Shown here piece after piece: positions 1 to 9,375 of a stretch of 64,000 nucleotides of DNA. The translations under genes and the position numbers were made by a program. The notes under the pieces are model-generated. The model was given only the letters and a program-made list of their open reading frames with translations. It was not told the origin of the DNA and did not search any database. Each line of letters begins with the position of its first letter. The first letter of the stretch is position 1. Source of the DNA: Monoglobus sp964617455 (GTDB lineage Bacteria > Bacillota > Clostridia > Monoglobales > Monoglobaceae); contig CAZTYF010000002.1 in NCBI GenBank assembly GCA_964617455.1, positions 62,001 to 126,000 on the forward strand, written 5' to 3'.

Positions 1-989
1 TTGTTATAGGGCCCCGTCACATCGAATACTCTTGTGCGAAGGTTGCGGCGGGTTGACGGCCCGTACTTATAGTAGTTCCCCACATAATTCACATTCGAAG
101 GATTTGTCATCATGGTGCCGTCATCGCTTTTCCCCGAAGCATAGGGTTCGGCGCCGTAGGCTGAGTTGGTCTGACCCCAGTCGTATATGATGTTGTTGCT
201 GACCTCGGTGGCCACAAGCTGTCTGTCAAGGCGGGGACTGCGGCTGTCGTGATGGGCCATCAGATTGTTCACATATGTGGCATAGGTGCCGCCCAAAATT
301 CCGCCATAGCCATGGGCCCCTTTTTCATGGTTACTCATTCTGAGGCTCTCACTGCCGATGGTGTTTTGTATGGTCAGATGGTTGCCGACGGGTTCACCGG
401 GTTTTGCATCTTGCGCCGCACCGGCATAGAGAGTCAAAAGCTCGTCCACGCACCAGGAGGCGCTTATATGGTCGAATATGACATTGGTGTTATAGCGGCC
501 GCCTATTCCGTCGGGCTCGCCTCCGTTTTTGTCGGTGGGCCGAACTTTGAGATAGCGGATGATGATATTCTGCACGCCTTCATTTGTGATAACCGAGCCG
601 CCGCTTACGGTTACGCCGTCCCCCGGAGCGGTTTGGCCCAATATGGTTATATTGTCTCGGTTTATCCCTATGTCTTTGGTTAACTCAATGGTGCCGCTCA
701 CATCAAACACGACAATTCTGCCGGGTTTTGACACAGCATCCCGAAGGGTTCCTCTTCCCGAATCCCCAAGACTTGTCACATGATAGACCGAGGGTTTTCC
801 TCCCTCACCGATAATTCCCCTGGCGCCGGGAGAGTACTTGCCTCCGCCCTCCGCACCCGGGAAGGCGAGAACGGTGTTTTCCGCCGCTCCGTCGACGGAA
901 TCGGCAAAAACAAGGCCCTCGAAGGAGAACAAAACGCACATCAGCGCCGTTATCAAACATAAAGCTTTGATAAATCCGGTATTTTTCAT
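1..989 (-). CDS. Secreted pectate lyase-fold polysaccharide lyase (3' end cut by window edge)
   Basis: The frame is open from the ATG at 989 to the window edge, giving about 329 residues without a stop. A GGGAGGAATTGCC ribosome site precedes the ATG. Residues 1-29 form a signal peptide (KNTGFIK, a hydrophobic core, then VFA). The mature start AFPGAEGGG, then GTLRDAV, VVFDVSGTIEL, NITILGQTAPGDGV and IIRYLKVRP, are hallmarks of pectate-lyase parallel beta-helix enzymes. The same motifs recur in the SLH-anchored lyase at 50327, so the two are paralogues. It would cleave polygalacturonate outside the cell by beta-elimination. It lies 121 bp downstream of the araC-type gene on the same strand and could share its transcript or be its target. 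The C-terminus, and any wall anchor, is not visible. Confidence 0.87.
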   Translation of the reverse strand, partial: MKNTGFIKALCLITALMCVLFSFEGLVFADSVDGAAENTVLAFPGAEGGGKYSPGARGIIGEGGKPSVYHVTSLGDSGRGTLRDAVSKPGRIVVFDVSGTIELTKDIGINRDNITILGQTAPGDGVTVSGGSVITNEGVQNIIIRYLKVRPTDKNGGEPDGIGGRYNTNVIFDHISASWCVDELLTLYAGAAQDAKPGEPVGNHLTIQNTIGSESLRMSNHEKGAHGYGGILGGTYATYVNNLMAHHDSRSPRLDRQLVATEVSNNIIYDWGQTNSAYGAEPYASGKSDDGTMMTNPSNVNYVGNYYKYGPSTRRNLRTRVFDVTGPYN

Positions 990-1110
990 GGCAATTCCTC
1001 CCAAAAATGTATAGTTTAATAATATAACAAATCGGCTTGCTTCTCGGATTCGGTCTCAAAAGGATTTTTCGGTTGTTCCGGCCTCCGGGACCGTTTATGA
1101 ATTCGAGGCC

Positions 1111-1917
1111 CTAATTCTTTATAAGCTGATTGATGTTTTTGCGGAACTCACCCGGGGTGAGACCATAGGCGGATTTGAACATTCGGTTGAATGTTCGGGT
1201 GTTTTCAAAACCTGCCTGCTGGCTGATCAGGGTGAAACTCTCGTTGGTTGTGCGAATGAGCCCCGCCGCATACTCCGCCCGAATCAGACCTATGTATCTT
1301 CGAAAGTTCATTTTGAATTTTCGGCTGAAAATCGAGGATATGTAGCTCTCGCTCACATTGAAGTGCTCCGCAAGACTCTTTCGGGTCATGGGCTCGGTGA
1401 AATTCTGTTCTATGTATTTTACGATTTTATAGGTAATATCCACCACAGGCCCGTTTGGGTTGCGGCTTAAGGTCAGGGCTTTCAGGAGATAGGACATTAT
1501 GACGCAGGTCCAGGAAAATGTCACATCAAAGCTCTCCCCCGGGCGTATGTTATTGAGAGCGCACCGAAATTCCTCACAGATATGCTCCCGTTCAACCACG
1601 GGATTTTCCGGTCTCAAATCGCTAAGATTCGGAAAAAGCTTTCCGAACATTTTGGGAGCACACATAAGTATCAGCACATCATTGTGGCTTTTGTCTTGTC
1701 CGTCCGGGGCGAAAAAGGAATGCAAAATCTCCGGGAAAACAACGGCAAGGCATCCCTCCCGAATTTCATATTCTCCGTTTTCTATACGGAGCCGCTGAAT
1801 GCCCCTGTAGACATAGACAATTTCGATATATTCATGCATATGCTCCGGATAATTCAGTTGATAATCGTTCCGTTTTACCGTCAAATCCGAGGGCCTTATC
1901 TCATAAACGGGAAGCAT
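1111..1917 (-). CDS. AraC-family transcriptional regulator
   Basis: 268 residues, the usual length for a cupin-type AraC regulator. The N-terminal part (about 1-150) is a cupin-like sensor domain (HMHEYIEIVYVYRG, then IRPGESFDV). The last 100 residues hold two helix-turn-helix motifs: the first around KSLAEHFNVSESYISSIFS and the second around QQAGFENTRTFNRMFKSAYG, ending in the family signature GLTPGEFRK. The start is supported by AAAGGAGGGG five bases upstream. It sits between a pectate lyase (same strand, downstream) and the divergent GH3 gene, the standard position for a sugar-responsive activator of a polysaccharide locus. The inducer is unknown; a pectin-derived sugar is inferred from context only. 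Confidence 0.9.
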   Translation of the reverse strand: MLPVYEIRPSDLTVKRNDYQLNYPEHMHEYIEIVYVYRGIQRLRIENGEYEIREGCLAVVFPEILHSFFAPDGQDKSHNDVLILMCAPKMFGKLFPNLSDLRPENPVVEREHICEEFRCALNNIRPGESFDVTFSWTCVIMSYLLKALTLSRNPNGPVVDITYKIVKYIEQNFTEPMTRKSLAEHFNVSESYISSIFSRKFKMNFRRYIGLIRAEYAAGLIRTTNESFTLISQQAGFENTRTFNRMFKSAYGLTPGEFRKNINQLIKN

Positions 1918-1934
1918 ATTTGCCCCTCCTTTAT

Positions 1935-1989
1935 ATCCTGCACTTTTTGTCTTATTTTGTATATATTATGACTTTTATTATAGCAGGAT
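1935..1989. promoter_or_regulatory. Inverted repeat in the araC/GH3 divergent promoter region
   Basis: ATCCTGC (1935-1941) and GCAGGAT (1983-1989) are perfect 7-bp inverted copies 41 bp apart, in the AT-rich 137-bp space between the divergent AraC and GH3 genes. They could be half-sites for the adjacent AraC regulator or simply chance. AraC proteins usually bind direct repeats, which lowers the confidence. No convincing -35/-10 pair for the GH3 gene was found. Confidence 0.25.
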
Positions 1990-2054
1990 TTGTGGTATAT
2001 TTCAAGTAGGAAATTATAAACAGTGTGTTAAATTTCAAACAAGGAGGAAAAATT

Positions 2055-5000
2055 ATGAAGTTACGGAAAACGATTTCTATGATTGCCGCAGCGGCGATGA
2101 TTTTGACCTGTGCACCGAGCATTGTCTCCTTTGCCGCCCCGGAAGAAATTCCGTCCGAGGAAACCGTCGCCGAGCAGAATGTCTCTGCCGAGACGGAGGC
2201 GCAGTCCGAGGCCAAGGCTCCCGAAGCGGAAGCCGCCGCGGAGCTGCTGCCCTATCAAGACGAGTCCCTCAGCTTTGAGGAAAGAGCGGCCGACTTGGTG
2301 TCCCGTATGACCCTTGAAGAAAAGGCGGCCCAAACCAATGCCAAAGGCGCTCCGGCAATCAGCCGTTTGGGTGTTGGCAAGTACTACTATTGGCGCGAAG
2401 GCTTACACGGCGTTGCCCGCCAGGGAAAAGCCACCAGTTTCCCCACCAGCCTTTCCATGTCAAACACTTGGGATACGGCTCTGATGCAAACGATTATGGA
2501 TATCACATCCACGGAAGCAAGAGCCATTAACCCTACGGACCTTAACTATTGGAACCCCACCATCAATATGGCCCGCGATCCCCGCTGGGGCAGAAATGAA
2601 GAAAGCTACGGCGAGGACCCCTATCTTACGGCTCAAATAGGCGGTGCCGCAGTTCGCGGAATGCAGGGCACCGACGAAAAATATCTAAAGACCATGACCA
2701 CCCTGAAGCACTATGCCGCCAACAACAACGAGGGCGAGCGCCAAACGGGTACTTCGATTATGAATGAGCGCACCATGCGTGAGTACTATTCCCGGGCATT
2801 TCGCGACATCGCCAGAAACGACGACCCGGCTGCGGTTATGAGCTCCTATAACGGAACGACAATCTATAAAAACGGTGAAATACTCACATCCTTGGACGGA
2901 CAAAAAATCGATTACATCGCCTCCAGTGCCAACTCATATTTGCTCAATGACTTGCTTCGCAGAACCTACGGTTTTGGCGGCTTTGTGGTGGGCGACTGCG
3001 GAGCTTGGGACAATGCCTTCGGAAGGCAGCCTTTGAGACAGAAGCTCTATCCCGATATCGCTCTTGACAGTATCACGGCCTCAATGACCGTTTCCAAGGT
3101 CGTTGCAGCAGGATCCAGCCTTGATTGTTCCAGCGGCGGAAGCGGAACCGGTATGGTGGCATCTGCGGTCGAACAGGGCTTGCTCAGTGAAGAAGTCTTG
3201 GACGTTATGGTATACGAGCTTTTCTTGCAGCGTATGAAAACCGGTGAGTTTGACAAGAACCCCAAATATAAGGACATCCCCAAAGATGTGATTGAATCCG
3301 ACGAAAGTGTCGCACAAGCGGAAAAAGCCGCGGAAGAGTCTTGGGTAATGCTCGAAAATAAAGGCGTGCTCCCTATAAAAGAAAAGAGCGGCGGCTATAA
3401 AGTAGCTGTTGTGGGTAATTTGGCAGACAAATTGGTATTGGGTGACTATTCCGGATCTCCCACCAAGACCAAAACGCCGATTCAAGGTATAACCGAAGAA
3501 ATTCAGAAAAAATATCCCGGTTCGGAAGTGAATCATTTGGGCTCCACACCCGACAATACCAAATTATTTAACATAAAGAGTTTGACATTGGTGCTCAGAG
3601 ACGGCAAAACCCGAGCCGTTGACCTTTCAAAAGCGGAAAATGTCGCCGGCATGAGCAAGTTAAACGGCGGTTTTAAGGATGTTACCCCACTCGCTTCCGC
3701 ACTCATAAAAGATGTCGACTTTAAGGATGTTGTTTCGGTAAGGGCGGAATTGTCAACAGGTGATTATACAGGCGGTACTCTCAATATAGCCTACAGTGAA
3801 GATAATGAAAGCGGTATAAACGTCGCCAATATAACAGCACAAAAAACCGCCAACGGTGATACATATGTGGAGTGCGAGGCACCCTATACCGGTGAGGACG
3901 GCGGATATGTTGGCAAGGCCGGATTGATAATCTCTGCATCGCCTGCGACACCTCCATTCACGGTTGAAAATTATAAGCAGGAATTGGATGAGGCGGATAT
4001 AATCATCGCCTATGCTTGCACCGTACCCAAACAAGACGGCTTGGGCACACCGGATGCTTCGGAGTCGAAAGATAGGGATTCCTTGGATTTGCCTGCTTCC
4101 CAATCTCACGTTCAGCAAATATGCGACGCCTATCCCGATAAGACCGTTGTTGCCATGCAGGCCGTAGGCCAGATAAATGTCGAAAACTTCAAAGACAAGT
4201 GCGCAGCTTTGCTGTGGACCTCTTATAACGGCCAGACACAGGGCACGGCTTTGGGCAAAATTTTGATCGGTGACGCCAACCCCTCCGGAAAACTTTCAAC
4301 AACTTGGTACACCGCTGCGGACCTTGCGAAGATGCCCATAGGCTCTCCCAAAGAGAAGATAGACGGTGTTGACTATAACTTCACAAACTATGAACTGTCA
4401 TCCGACATAAACAATCCGACAGCAGACTTTCCCGGCAGAACCTATCAATACTATAAGGGAACTCCCGTTTATCCTTTCGGCTACGGCAAGAGCTACACCA
4501 CATTCGCATATTCGAACGTAAAAATCGACAAAACCTCGGCGGATGCCAACGATACCGTGACCATAACGGCGGATGTTGAAAACACCGGCAGTGTTGCGGG
4601 CGACGAGGTTGCTCAGCTCTATATCGCCGTGCCCGGAGCGGACGGCAAGACCCTGCCCTTAAAACAGCTCAAAGGCTTTGAGAGAGTATCTCTGAACCCC
4701 GGCGAGAAAAAGACCGTCACATTCAACCTTAATGTAGCGGATGTATACTTCTATGATGAGGCAAAAGGACAAAACTACGTAATAGACGGCGAATATACCG
4801 CCAAGGTCGGCGGAAACTCGCAAGATGCGGAAAACAATATCGCTAAATTCAATGTAAGCGGTGATATAGCGGAATCCATAGACAGCGTATACGCTATCCC
4901 GTCGGGCATATCCGTTTACAGCGTAAATAACGGCGCTACTCCCGCCAGCAGCTTAAGTGCGCAAGCAAGTGTGACCCTCAAAAACGACAAACTCATAACA

Positions 5001-8000
5001 GACTTTGGGGCTAATGAAATTACAATCGCATACACCAGCGGCAATACCGATGTGGCCAATGTCGATGAAAACGGAACCGTAACGGCAGGCGCCAAAGAGG
5101 GTACGACGATGATAACCGTGACTGCCACCAAAGCGGATGGCAGCAGCGCAAGCTACTCCTTCCCCGTTGTTTCGATGTACAAGGAAGGTATAACGGACCA
5201 ACAGAGAGCGGATTATCTCGCCCGTATCGATGCCGTTATGGCCGAGTGCCCGGAGGCGGCGTACACTCCCGAGAATTGGCAGACGGTTAAAAAGATATAC
5301 GACGATTTTGTGGCAGAGCTTAACGCTTCTCTCATAGACAACGGTCTTGAGCAAAAACTGAATGATGCCATAAAGGCCATAAGAGAAGTTCCTCAATATG
5401 AACTTGCGGAGGAATATACTTTAAAATCGACCAACGAAAACATCATCGTAGATAATACCATAAACTACAGCGCAACCGGTATCGGTGAGATAACCGCCAC
5501 CGAAACAACGATAAGCGGAACCGTTACCGAAAGCAGTCCTGCCAAGATTGCCATACAAGCACTCAGCGGAGGAAGCCCAATAACCGGCGGTATCAATTGG
5601 GTAATCAAACGCATGGACGGTTCAGGCAGAAAGGATGCGACCATCGATGCGAATACGGGTGAAGTTACTCTTTACACCAACGGCGTATATAAGATTTCTG
5701 CGAATGATTATGCAAATAAGAAGTGCGGAACAATGACAGTTCATGCCAACCTCCAAATTGAAGGCGAAAATGCCGACGACGGCGGAGGAGCCAATCTGAA
5801 TGACGAAAAAGCCGGTGCCAGCGGCGGAAAGGATGCCGGCAATACATCCACCAAATGGTTGCGTTTTGACGGCGTTAAACTTGACAGACTTACCGGAATC
5901 AAGTTCAGAGTATCCAAAAACAGCGGAGACAGCGATATAAATGTATCCCTTTCCGCCAATACCGATTGGATTATCGGCACGGCTAAGGCGGCAGCGACCG
6001 GTGACTGGACAAAATGGACGGACAGCGTTACGATAGATCTCAATCGTTATGAACTGAGCAAAAAAGACACAAATGAATACGGCTGCGGTTCAATCTATGT
6101 TCAGACCAACGGAGCCAACCTTGATTATATGCAGTTGATTTACAATACAGACACCTTTGATTCCGTATCTTTGGGAAACGGAACCGTTGCCGTAGGCACA
6201 AACCTTGACTCTGGTACGCTTTTGGCAGCATCGTATGATAATGCGGGAGCGCTTGGGAACGTCAAAACGAATTCAATTACAGGACCCGGAAATTATAAAT
6301 TCGACGGTTTCAAAGACGGTGACAAAATTTCCCTGTTCGCTTGGAAAGATACCGACACCATAACTCCTTTAACCGACAAAACCAATATAACCTATGCCGA
6401 ACCCGATAAGAAAGATATGTATGTCTATAACTTCAGCGATCCGTCTTATGACGAATTCTTTGACAGCGCCGGCGGGGCACAGCTTATCGGCGGCTTGGGT
6501 CTCAACGGCATAGGCGGCTGGGCAACGGCAAAAGGCGGAAGCTTCACTTACAACGGCAAGAATCTTACCTTTACCCGCGGTTTGCAAGCGGGACGGGGCG
6601 GCAGAGACACGGCATGCGTATACTTCACGCCCGACAGTGCAGGCTCCGTAACGGCGATATTCAACGCCTCGGCAGACAGAGTTATGTATGTTGACCAAGA
6701 GGACGGCGAAAAGGTTGAGCAGCACGGAGAAGGTAAAATTTCAACGGCACAGATCAATGTGGTGGCAGGCAAACCCGTGTATGTATACGGCGGCGGCTCC
6801 AACAAGCAGCTCTATGCGGTAATATATGAGCCCGGCGCATCGGTTGTTCAGGCCACCCCCACACCTACTCCGGAACCGACACCCACTCCGGAGCCCATTC
6901 CCGAAGTCGGAAGCGAAAGTTCGATTGAATTTGAAAAGTATGTTGCCTGCTCGCCCACTCCGGGTGAAAAGAGAATTACCACGAGTTCCGTTTCTTCGGC
7001 CAGCGGCGGCTTTGTGGTCGACAACACAAGGGATGGAGACATATTCTATTTCGGAGAAGTTAACACCGACAACTTGGTCGGAATCGAACTCAGTGTAGGC
7101 ACCAAGGCAAACGGTGCGAGCGTTGAATATTATGTGGTTGATATGGCGGGTGCATCTCCGGACGAGGCAATTAAGTCCAAGCTTGTTGAAGCCAACAAGG
7201 TCGGAACCCAACCTCTCACGGCAGGCAAGGATTGGAATGCTCTTCAGAATTATCAACTCAGAGTTAAGGGTAATTCGATAGGCGGCACAAAAGGTCTGTT
7301 TGTAAAGTGCCTGACAAAGGATCAATATGTGGGCAACTTTGACTATATCAAGCTGCTCTACGGAAAAGTCTCGGCATCATCTGCAAGTGAGATTCTCAAG
7401 GCCGAGAATGACTCGGCGGTTGTCACGGCACAAGACAGTGTCGTAACCTCAAAAAACAAATACACAGGAGAGGTTGCAACCGTTGATTTGAGCGAAACTT
7501 ACGGTGATTTGAGTATTGAAAAACTGACAAATTGGAACGGTATGGTGGCGGCATTGATTGCAAGCGATGACGGGAGCAAGATTTTGACCAGCCCCATGGG
7601 CACCGTTTGGTTGGATGCCACACCGGATTACTACGCAGAGTCCGATTCGGGCGCTCCGGAAAATCCCATAATCAACGATATGCTCGAAGCGGATGACCAA
7701 ATGTATTTGGCCTGCGACGGGGGATGGCTTATCACCATGAACACCTGCTCCAAATGCTCCGTTATCAAGAAGGTCTGCGACTTTGATATCGATGAACTTG
7801 AGACGGACGGCGAAACCCTTTATCTTTACGGCAGCGGCGAGACCGCCGAAATCAGCCTCAAGGATGTTCGCCGGGAGGAAATCAAGGGCGATGCGGCAAA
7901 AGAGCTCATCGACGCAGGGGCGATTCCCGTTGATGTAAGGTCCCCGGAGGAGTATGCCGAGGACTCAATCGAAGGCTCAATCAATGTGCCGATTGACGAA

Positions 8001-8150
8001 TTTTCCGACTGGCTGGCAACCCAAAGCCCGGAGGAGACTATAATCGTCTATTGCGCATCGGGCAAGAGGGCCGCAAAAGCGGTGGAAATTGCCGAAGACC
8101 GGGGATTTTCGAAAATCTACAATGTAGGCAGCATTGAGGAACTCAAATAG
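2055..8150 (+). CDS. Giant secreted GH3 beta-glycosidase with Ig, CBM6-like and C-terminal rhodanese domains
   Basis: 2031 residues from the ATG at 2055, chosen over an in-frame start at 2025 because AAGGAGGAAAAATT directly precedes it and it opens a signal peptide (residues 1-28). GH3 N-domain: about 55-340, with WREGLHGVA and GFVVGDCGAWD, nucleophile Asp314. This resembles beta-xylosidase-type GH3s. GH3 C-domain: about 410-780, with an inserted beta-rich segment near 490-620. FnIII-like domain: about 815-930. Then come a BIG2-type Ig domain (about 940-1035), a FIVAR-like helical segment (about 1045-1112), a CBM6-like domain (about 1232-1360), a beta module (about 1457-1592), a Pro-Thr linker (about 1599-1617) and a second CBM6-like domain (about 1620-1770). 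A region with a CSKCS cluster follows, and residues about 1937-2031 are a rhodanese domain with active-site CASGKRA (Cys2000). It has no SLH domain. The exact sugar cleaved cannot be told. A rhodanese on a secreted glycosidase is highly unusual. Confidence 0.85.
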   Translation: MKLRKTISMIAAAAMILTCAPSIVSFAAPEEIPSEETVAEQNVSAETEAQSEAKAPEAEAAAELLPYQDESLSFEERAADLVSRMTLEEKAAQTNAKGAPAISRLGVGKYYYWREGLHGVARQGKATSFPTSLSMSNTWDTALMQTIMDITSTEARAINPTDLNYWNPTINMARDPRWGRNEESYGEDPYLTAQIGGAAVRGMQGTDEKYLKTMTTLKHYAANNNEGERQTGTSIMNERTMREYYSRAFRDIARNDDPAAVMSSYNGTTIYKNGEILTSLDGQKIDYIASSANSYLLNDLLRRTYGFGGFVVGDCGAWDNAFGRQPLRQKLYPDIALDSITASMTVSKVVAAGSSLDCSSGGSGTGMVASAVEQGLLSEEVLDVMVYELFLQRMKTGEFDKNPKYKDIPKDVIESDESVAQAEKAAEESWVMLENKGVLPIKEKSGGYKVAVVGNLADKLVLGDYSGSPTKTKTPIQGITEEIQKKYPGSEVNHLGSTPDNTKLFNIKSLTLVLRDGKTRAVDLSKAENVAGMSKLNGGFKDVTPLASALIKDVDFKDVVSVRAELSTGDYTGGTLNIAYSEDNESGINVANITAQKTANGDTYVECEAPYTGEDGGYVGKAGLIISASPATPPFTVENYKQELDEADIIIAYACTVPKQDGLGTPDASESKDRDSLDLPASQSHVQQICDAYPDKTVVAMQAVGQINVENFKDKCAALLWTSYNGQTQGTALGKILIGDANPSGKLSTTWYTAADLAKMPIGSPKEKIDGVDYNFTNYELSSDINNPTADFPGRTYQYYKGTPVYPFGYGKSYTTFAYSNVKIDKTSADANDTVTITADVENTGSVAGDEVAQLYIAVPGADGKTLPLKQLKGFERVSLNPGEKKTVTFNLNVADVYFYDEAKGQNYVIDGEYTAKVGGNSQDAENNIAKFNVSGDIAESIDSVYAIPSGISVYSVNNGATPASSLSAQASVTLKNDKLITDFGANEITIAYTSGNTDVANVDENGTVTAGAKEGTTMITVTATKADGSSASYSFPVVSMYKEGITDQQRADYLARIDAVMAECPEAAYTPENWQTVKKIYDDFVAELNASLIDNGLEQKLNDAIKAIREVPQYELAEEYTLKSTNENIIVDNTINYSATGIGEITATETTISGTVTESSPAKIAIQALSGGSPITGGINWVIKRMDGSGRKDATIDANTGEVTLYTNGVYKISANDYANKKCGTMTVHANLQIEGENADDGGGANLNDEKAGASGGKDAGNTSTKWLRFDGVKLDRLTGIKFRVSKNSGDSDINVSLSANTDWIIGTAKAAATGDWTKWTDSVTIDLNRYELSKKDTNEYGCGSIYVQTNGANLDYMQLIYNTDTFDSVSLGNGTVAVGTNLDSGTLLAASYDNAGALGNVKTNSITGPGNYKFDGFKDGDKISLFAWKDTDTITPLTDKTNITYAEPDKKDMYVYNFSDPSYDEFFDSAGGAQLIGGLGLNGIGGWATAKGGSFTYNGKNLTFTRGLQAGRGGRDTACVYFTPDSAGSVTAIFNASADRVMYVDQEDGEKVEQHGEGKISTAQINVVAGKPVYVYGGGSNKQLYAVIYEPGASVVQATPTPTPEPTPTPEPIPEVGSESSIEFEKYVACSPTPGEKRITTSSVSSASGGFVVDNTRDGDIFYFGEVNTDNLVGIELSVGTKANGASVEYYVVDMAGASPDEAIKSKLVEANKVGTQPLTAGKDWNALQNYQLRVKGNSIGGTKGLFVKCLTKDQYVGNFDYIKLLYGKVSASSASEILKAENDSAVVTAQDSVVTSKNKYTGEVATVDLSETYGDLSIEKLTNWNGMVAALIASDDGSKILTSPMGTVWLDATPDYYAESDSGAPENPIINDMLEADDQMYLACDGGWLITMNTCSKCSVIKKVCDFDIDELETDGETLYLYGSGETAEISLKDVRREEIKGDAAKELIDAGAIPVDVRSPEEYAEDSIEGSINVPIDEFSDWLATQSPEETIIVYCASGKRAAKAVEIAEDRGFSKIYNVGSIEELK

Positions 8151-8255
8151 GGCAAAATCGGTGAGAGTGGGCGGCGTCCCGTTGCCCTTCTCCCGAAAAA
8201 TCGGATAATCAACACGAAAAAATTTAAATCAAACAGTTTCTTCCCAATTAAGAAG

Positions 8256-8284
8256 CCTTCCCGCCCACTCGGCGGGAAGGTTTT
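8256..8284 (+). terminator. Rho-independent terminator of the GH3 gene
   Basis: A perfect 10-bp GC-rich stem (CCTTCCCGCC / GGCGGGAAGG) with a 5-nt loop, followed by TTTT. It lies 105 bp after the GH3 stop codon. The T-run is short. Confidence 0.75.
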
Positions 8285-8392
8285 CCGCACTCCGAAAGGA
8301 AATTACGCAAAAAGGCCCCATCGGGAAAGGTCCCTCTCGGCATAAAGGCTTGGGAGGGAAGTCATAAAATTAAATAAATTCATGGAAAACTC

Positions 8393-8421
8393 TTGAAATG
8401 TGCGGGCCTATGTATTATAAT
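8393..8421 (+). promoter_or_regulatory. Sigma-A promoter of mscL
   Basis: TTGAAA (8393-8398), 17-bp spacer, TATAAT (8416-8421). It lies 48 bp upstream of the mscL ATG at 8470, which also rules out an in-frame start at 8398 that would overlap the -35. Confidence 0.75.
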
Positions 8422-8469
8422 TTTCAGTGCAAACAATCAATTCACATTTGGGAAAAGGAGGGAAATAAT

Positions 8470-8886
8470 ATGGGCCTTATCAAGGAATTTAAGGAATTCA
8501 TCGCCCAGGGCAATGTTATGGACTTGGCCGTTGGCGTTATTATAGGCGGCGCATTCAAGACGATTGTGGACTCGCTGACCAACGACATCATCTCGCCTAT
8601 ACTCGGCTTAATCGGCGGCGTTGATTTCTCAAACCTGACATTCCATCTCTTGGGTGTCGAATTCAGATACGGAAAGTTCATCACCGCCATAATCAACTTC
8701 CTGATTATGGCTGCCGTCATCTTCCTTATGGTCAAAGCCGTGAACAAAATCATGAGTTTTGGCAAAAAGAAAGAGGACACCGCGGAAGAAGTCAAAACGA
8801 AAATTTGTCCCTATTGCAGGAGCGAAATCGACAAAGACGCCACAAAGTGCCCCCATTGCACATCCGATGTGGAAATTGTCGAATAA
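8470..8886 (+). CDS. mscL: Large-conductance mechanosensitive channel with C-terminal zinc ribbon
   Basis: 138 residues. MscL forms a homopentameric inner-membrane pore that opens under membrane tension to release solutes during osmotic downshock. The N-terminus (KEFKEFIAQGNVMDLAVGV) matches the family's S1 helix and gating segment of TM1. TM2 lies around ITAIINFLIMAAVIFLMVKA. After the cytoplasmic helix (about residue 112 on) there is an added zinc ribbon, CPYC...CPHC, making the protein slightly longer than short MscLs. The start at 8470 is set by the AAAAGGAGGG site and the promoter just upstream. It is monocistronic, between a promoter and a terminator shared with the end of the atp operon. 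Confidence 0.95.
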   Translation: MGLIKEFKEFIAQGNVMDLAVGVIIGGAFKTIVDSLTNDIISPILGLIGGVDFSNLTFHLLGVEFRYGKFITAIINFLIMAAVIFLMVKAVNKIMSFGKKKEDTAEEVKTKICPYCRSEIDKDATKCPHCTSDVEIVE

Positions 8887-8902
8887 AAAAAGAGCCTCGA
8901 AA

Positions 8903-8929
8903 AGCCGCCCCCGAGGGGGAGGCTTTTTT
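8903..8929. terminator. Bidirectional terminator between mscL and atpC
   Basis: AGCC-x-CCCCC pairs with GGGGG-x-GGCT and is followed by TTTTTT on the plus strand. On the minus strand the same hairpin leads, after a short GA-rich stretch, into a seven-T run at about 8885-8891. It sits between the convergent mscL and atpC stops, so it can serve both. Confidence 0.7.
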
Positions 8930-8935
8930 GGGGCC

Positions 8936-9361
8936 TTATTCTCTGTGGGCCGCATTGTGGCCCGAAACTTTCAGGCGGGAGATTGCTCGGTTCAGGGCCG
9001 CTTGGGTTTGGTAGTATTCCTTTATGCTCTGCTTTTGGCGCATAGCCTCCTTGGCCCTGTCCTCGGCCTCCCGGGCCCGTTTCACATCGATTTCCTCCGG
9101 CCGCTCCACCGTGTCGGCAAGGAGTGTCACATAGCCCGGCATAATCTCGATGATTCCCGTGCTGACGGCGGCATAATTCCATTGGCCCTCAACTTTGTAC
9201 CGAAGCTCACCCTCGTTGGTGCAGGTCACCATGGCCTCATGATGGGGCAAAACCCCCACCTCGCCGTCCAAGCCGGGAAACACCAACATCTCGCAGGGCC
9301 CGTTATAAAAAGGCCGGTCACTGGCGAGGATATTAAGCTTAAAGGTCTTTGTCTCGCTCAT
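8936..9361 (-). CDS. atpC: F-type ATP synthase epsilon subunit
   Basis: 141 residues, normal length. Epsilon is part of the central stalk and inhibits ATP hydrolysis through its C-terminal helices. The N-terminal beta-barrel is clear (FKLNILASDRPFYNG, then VFPGLDGEVGVLPHHEAMV). The C-terminal helical hairpin follows from about residue 90 (RAREAEDRAKEAM). It is the last gene of the atp operon, 14 bp after atpD, and is followed by the shared terminator. Confidence 0.95.
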   Translation of the reverse strand: MSETKTFKLNILASDRPFYNGPCEMLVFPGLDGEVGVLPHHEAMVTCTNEGELRYKVEGQWNYAAVSTGIIEIMPGYVTLLADTVERPEEIDVKRAREAEDRAKEAMRQKQSIKEYYQTQAALNRAISRLKVSGHNAAHRE

Positions 9362-9375
9362 ATTTGCCTCCCCGG

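Noticed and set aside
2025..2054. Ten extra residues at the start of the GH3 protein
   Set aside because: They would place the ribosome site inside the gene and disrupt the signal peptide; the ATG at 2055 is better.
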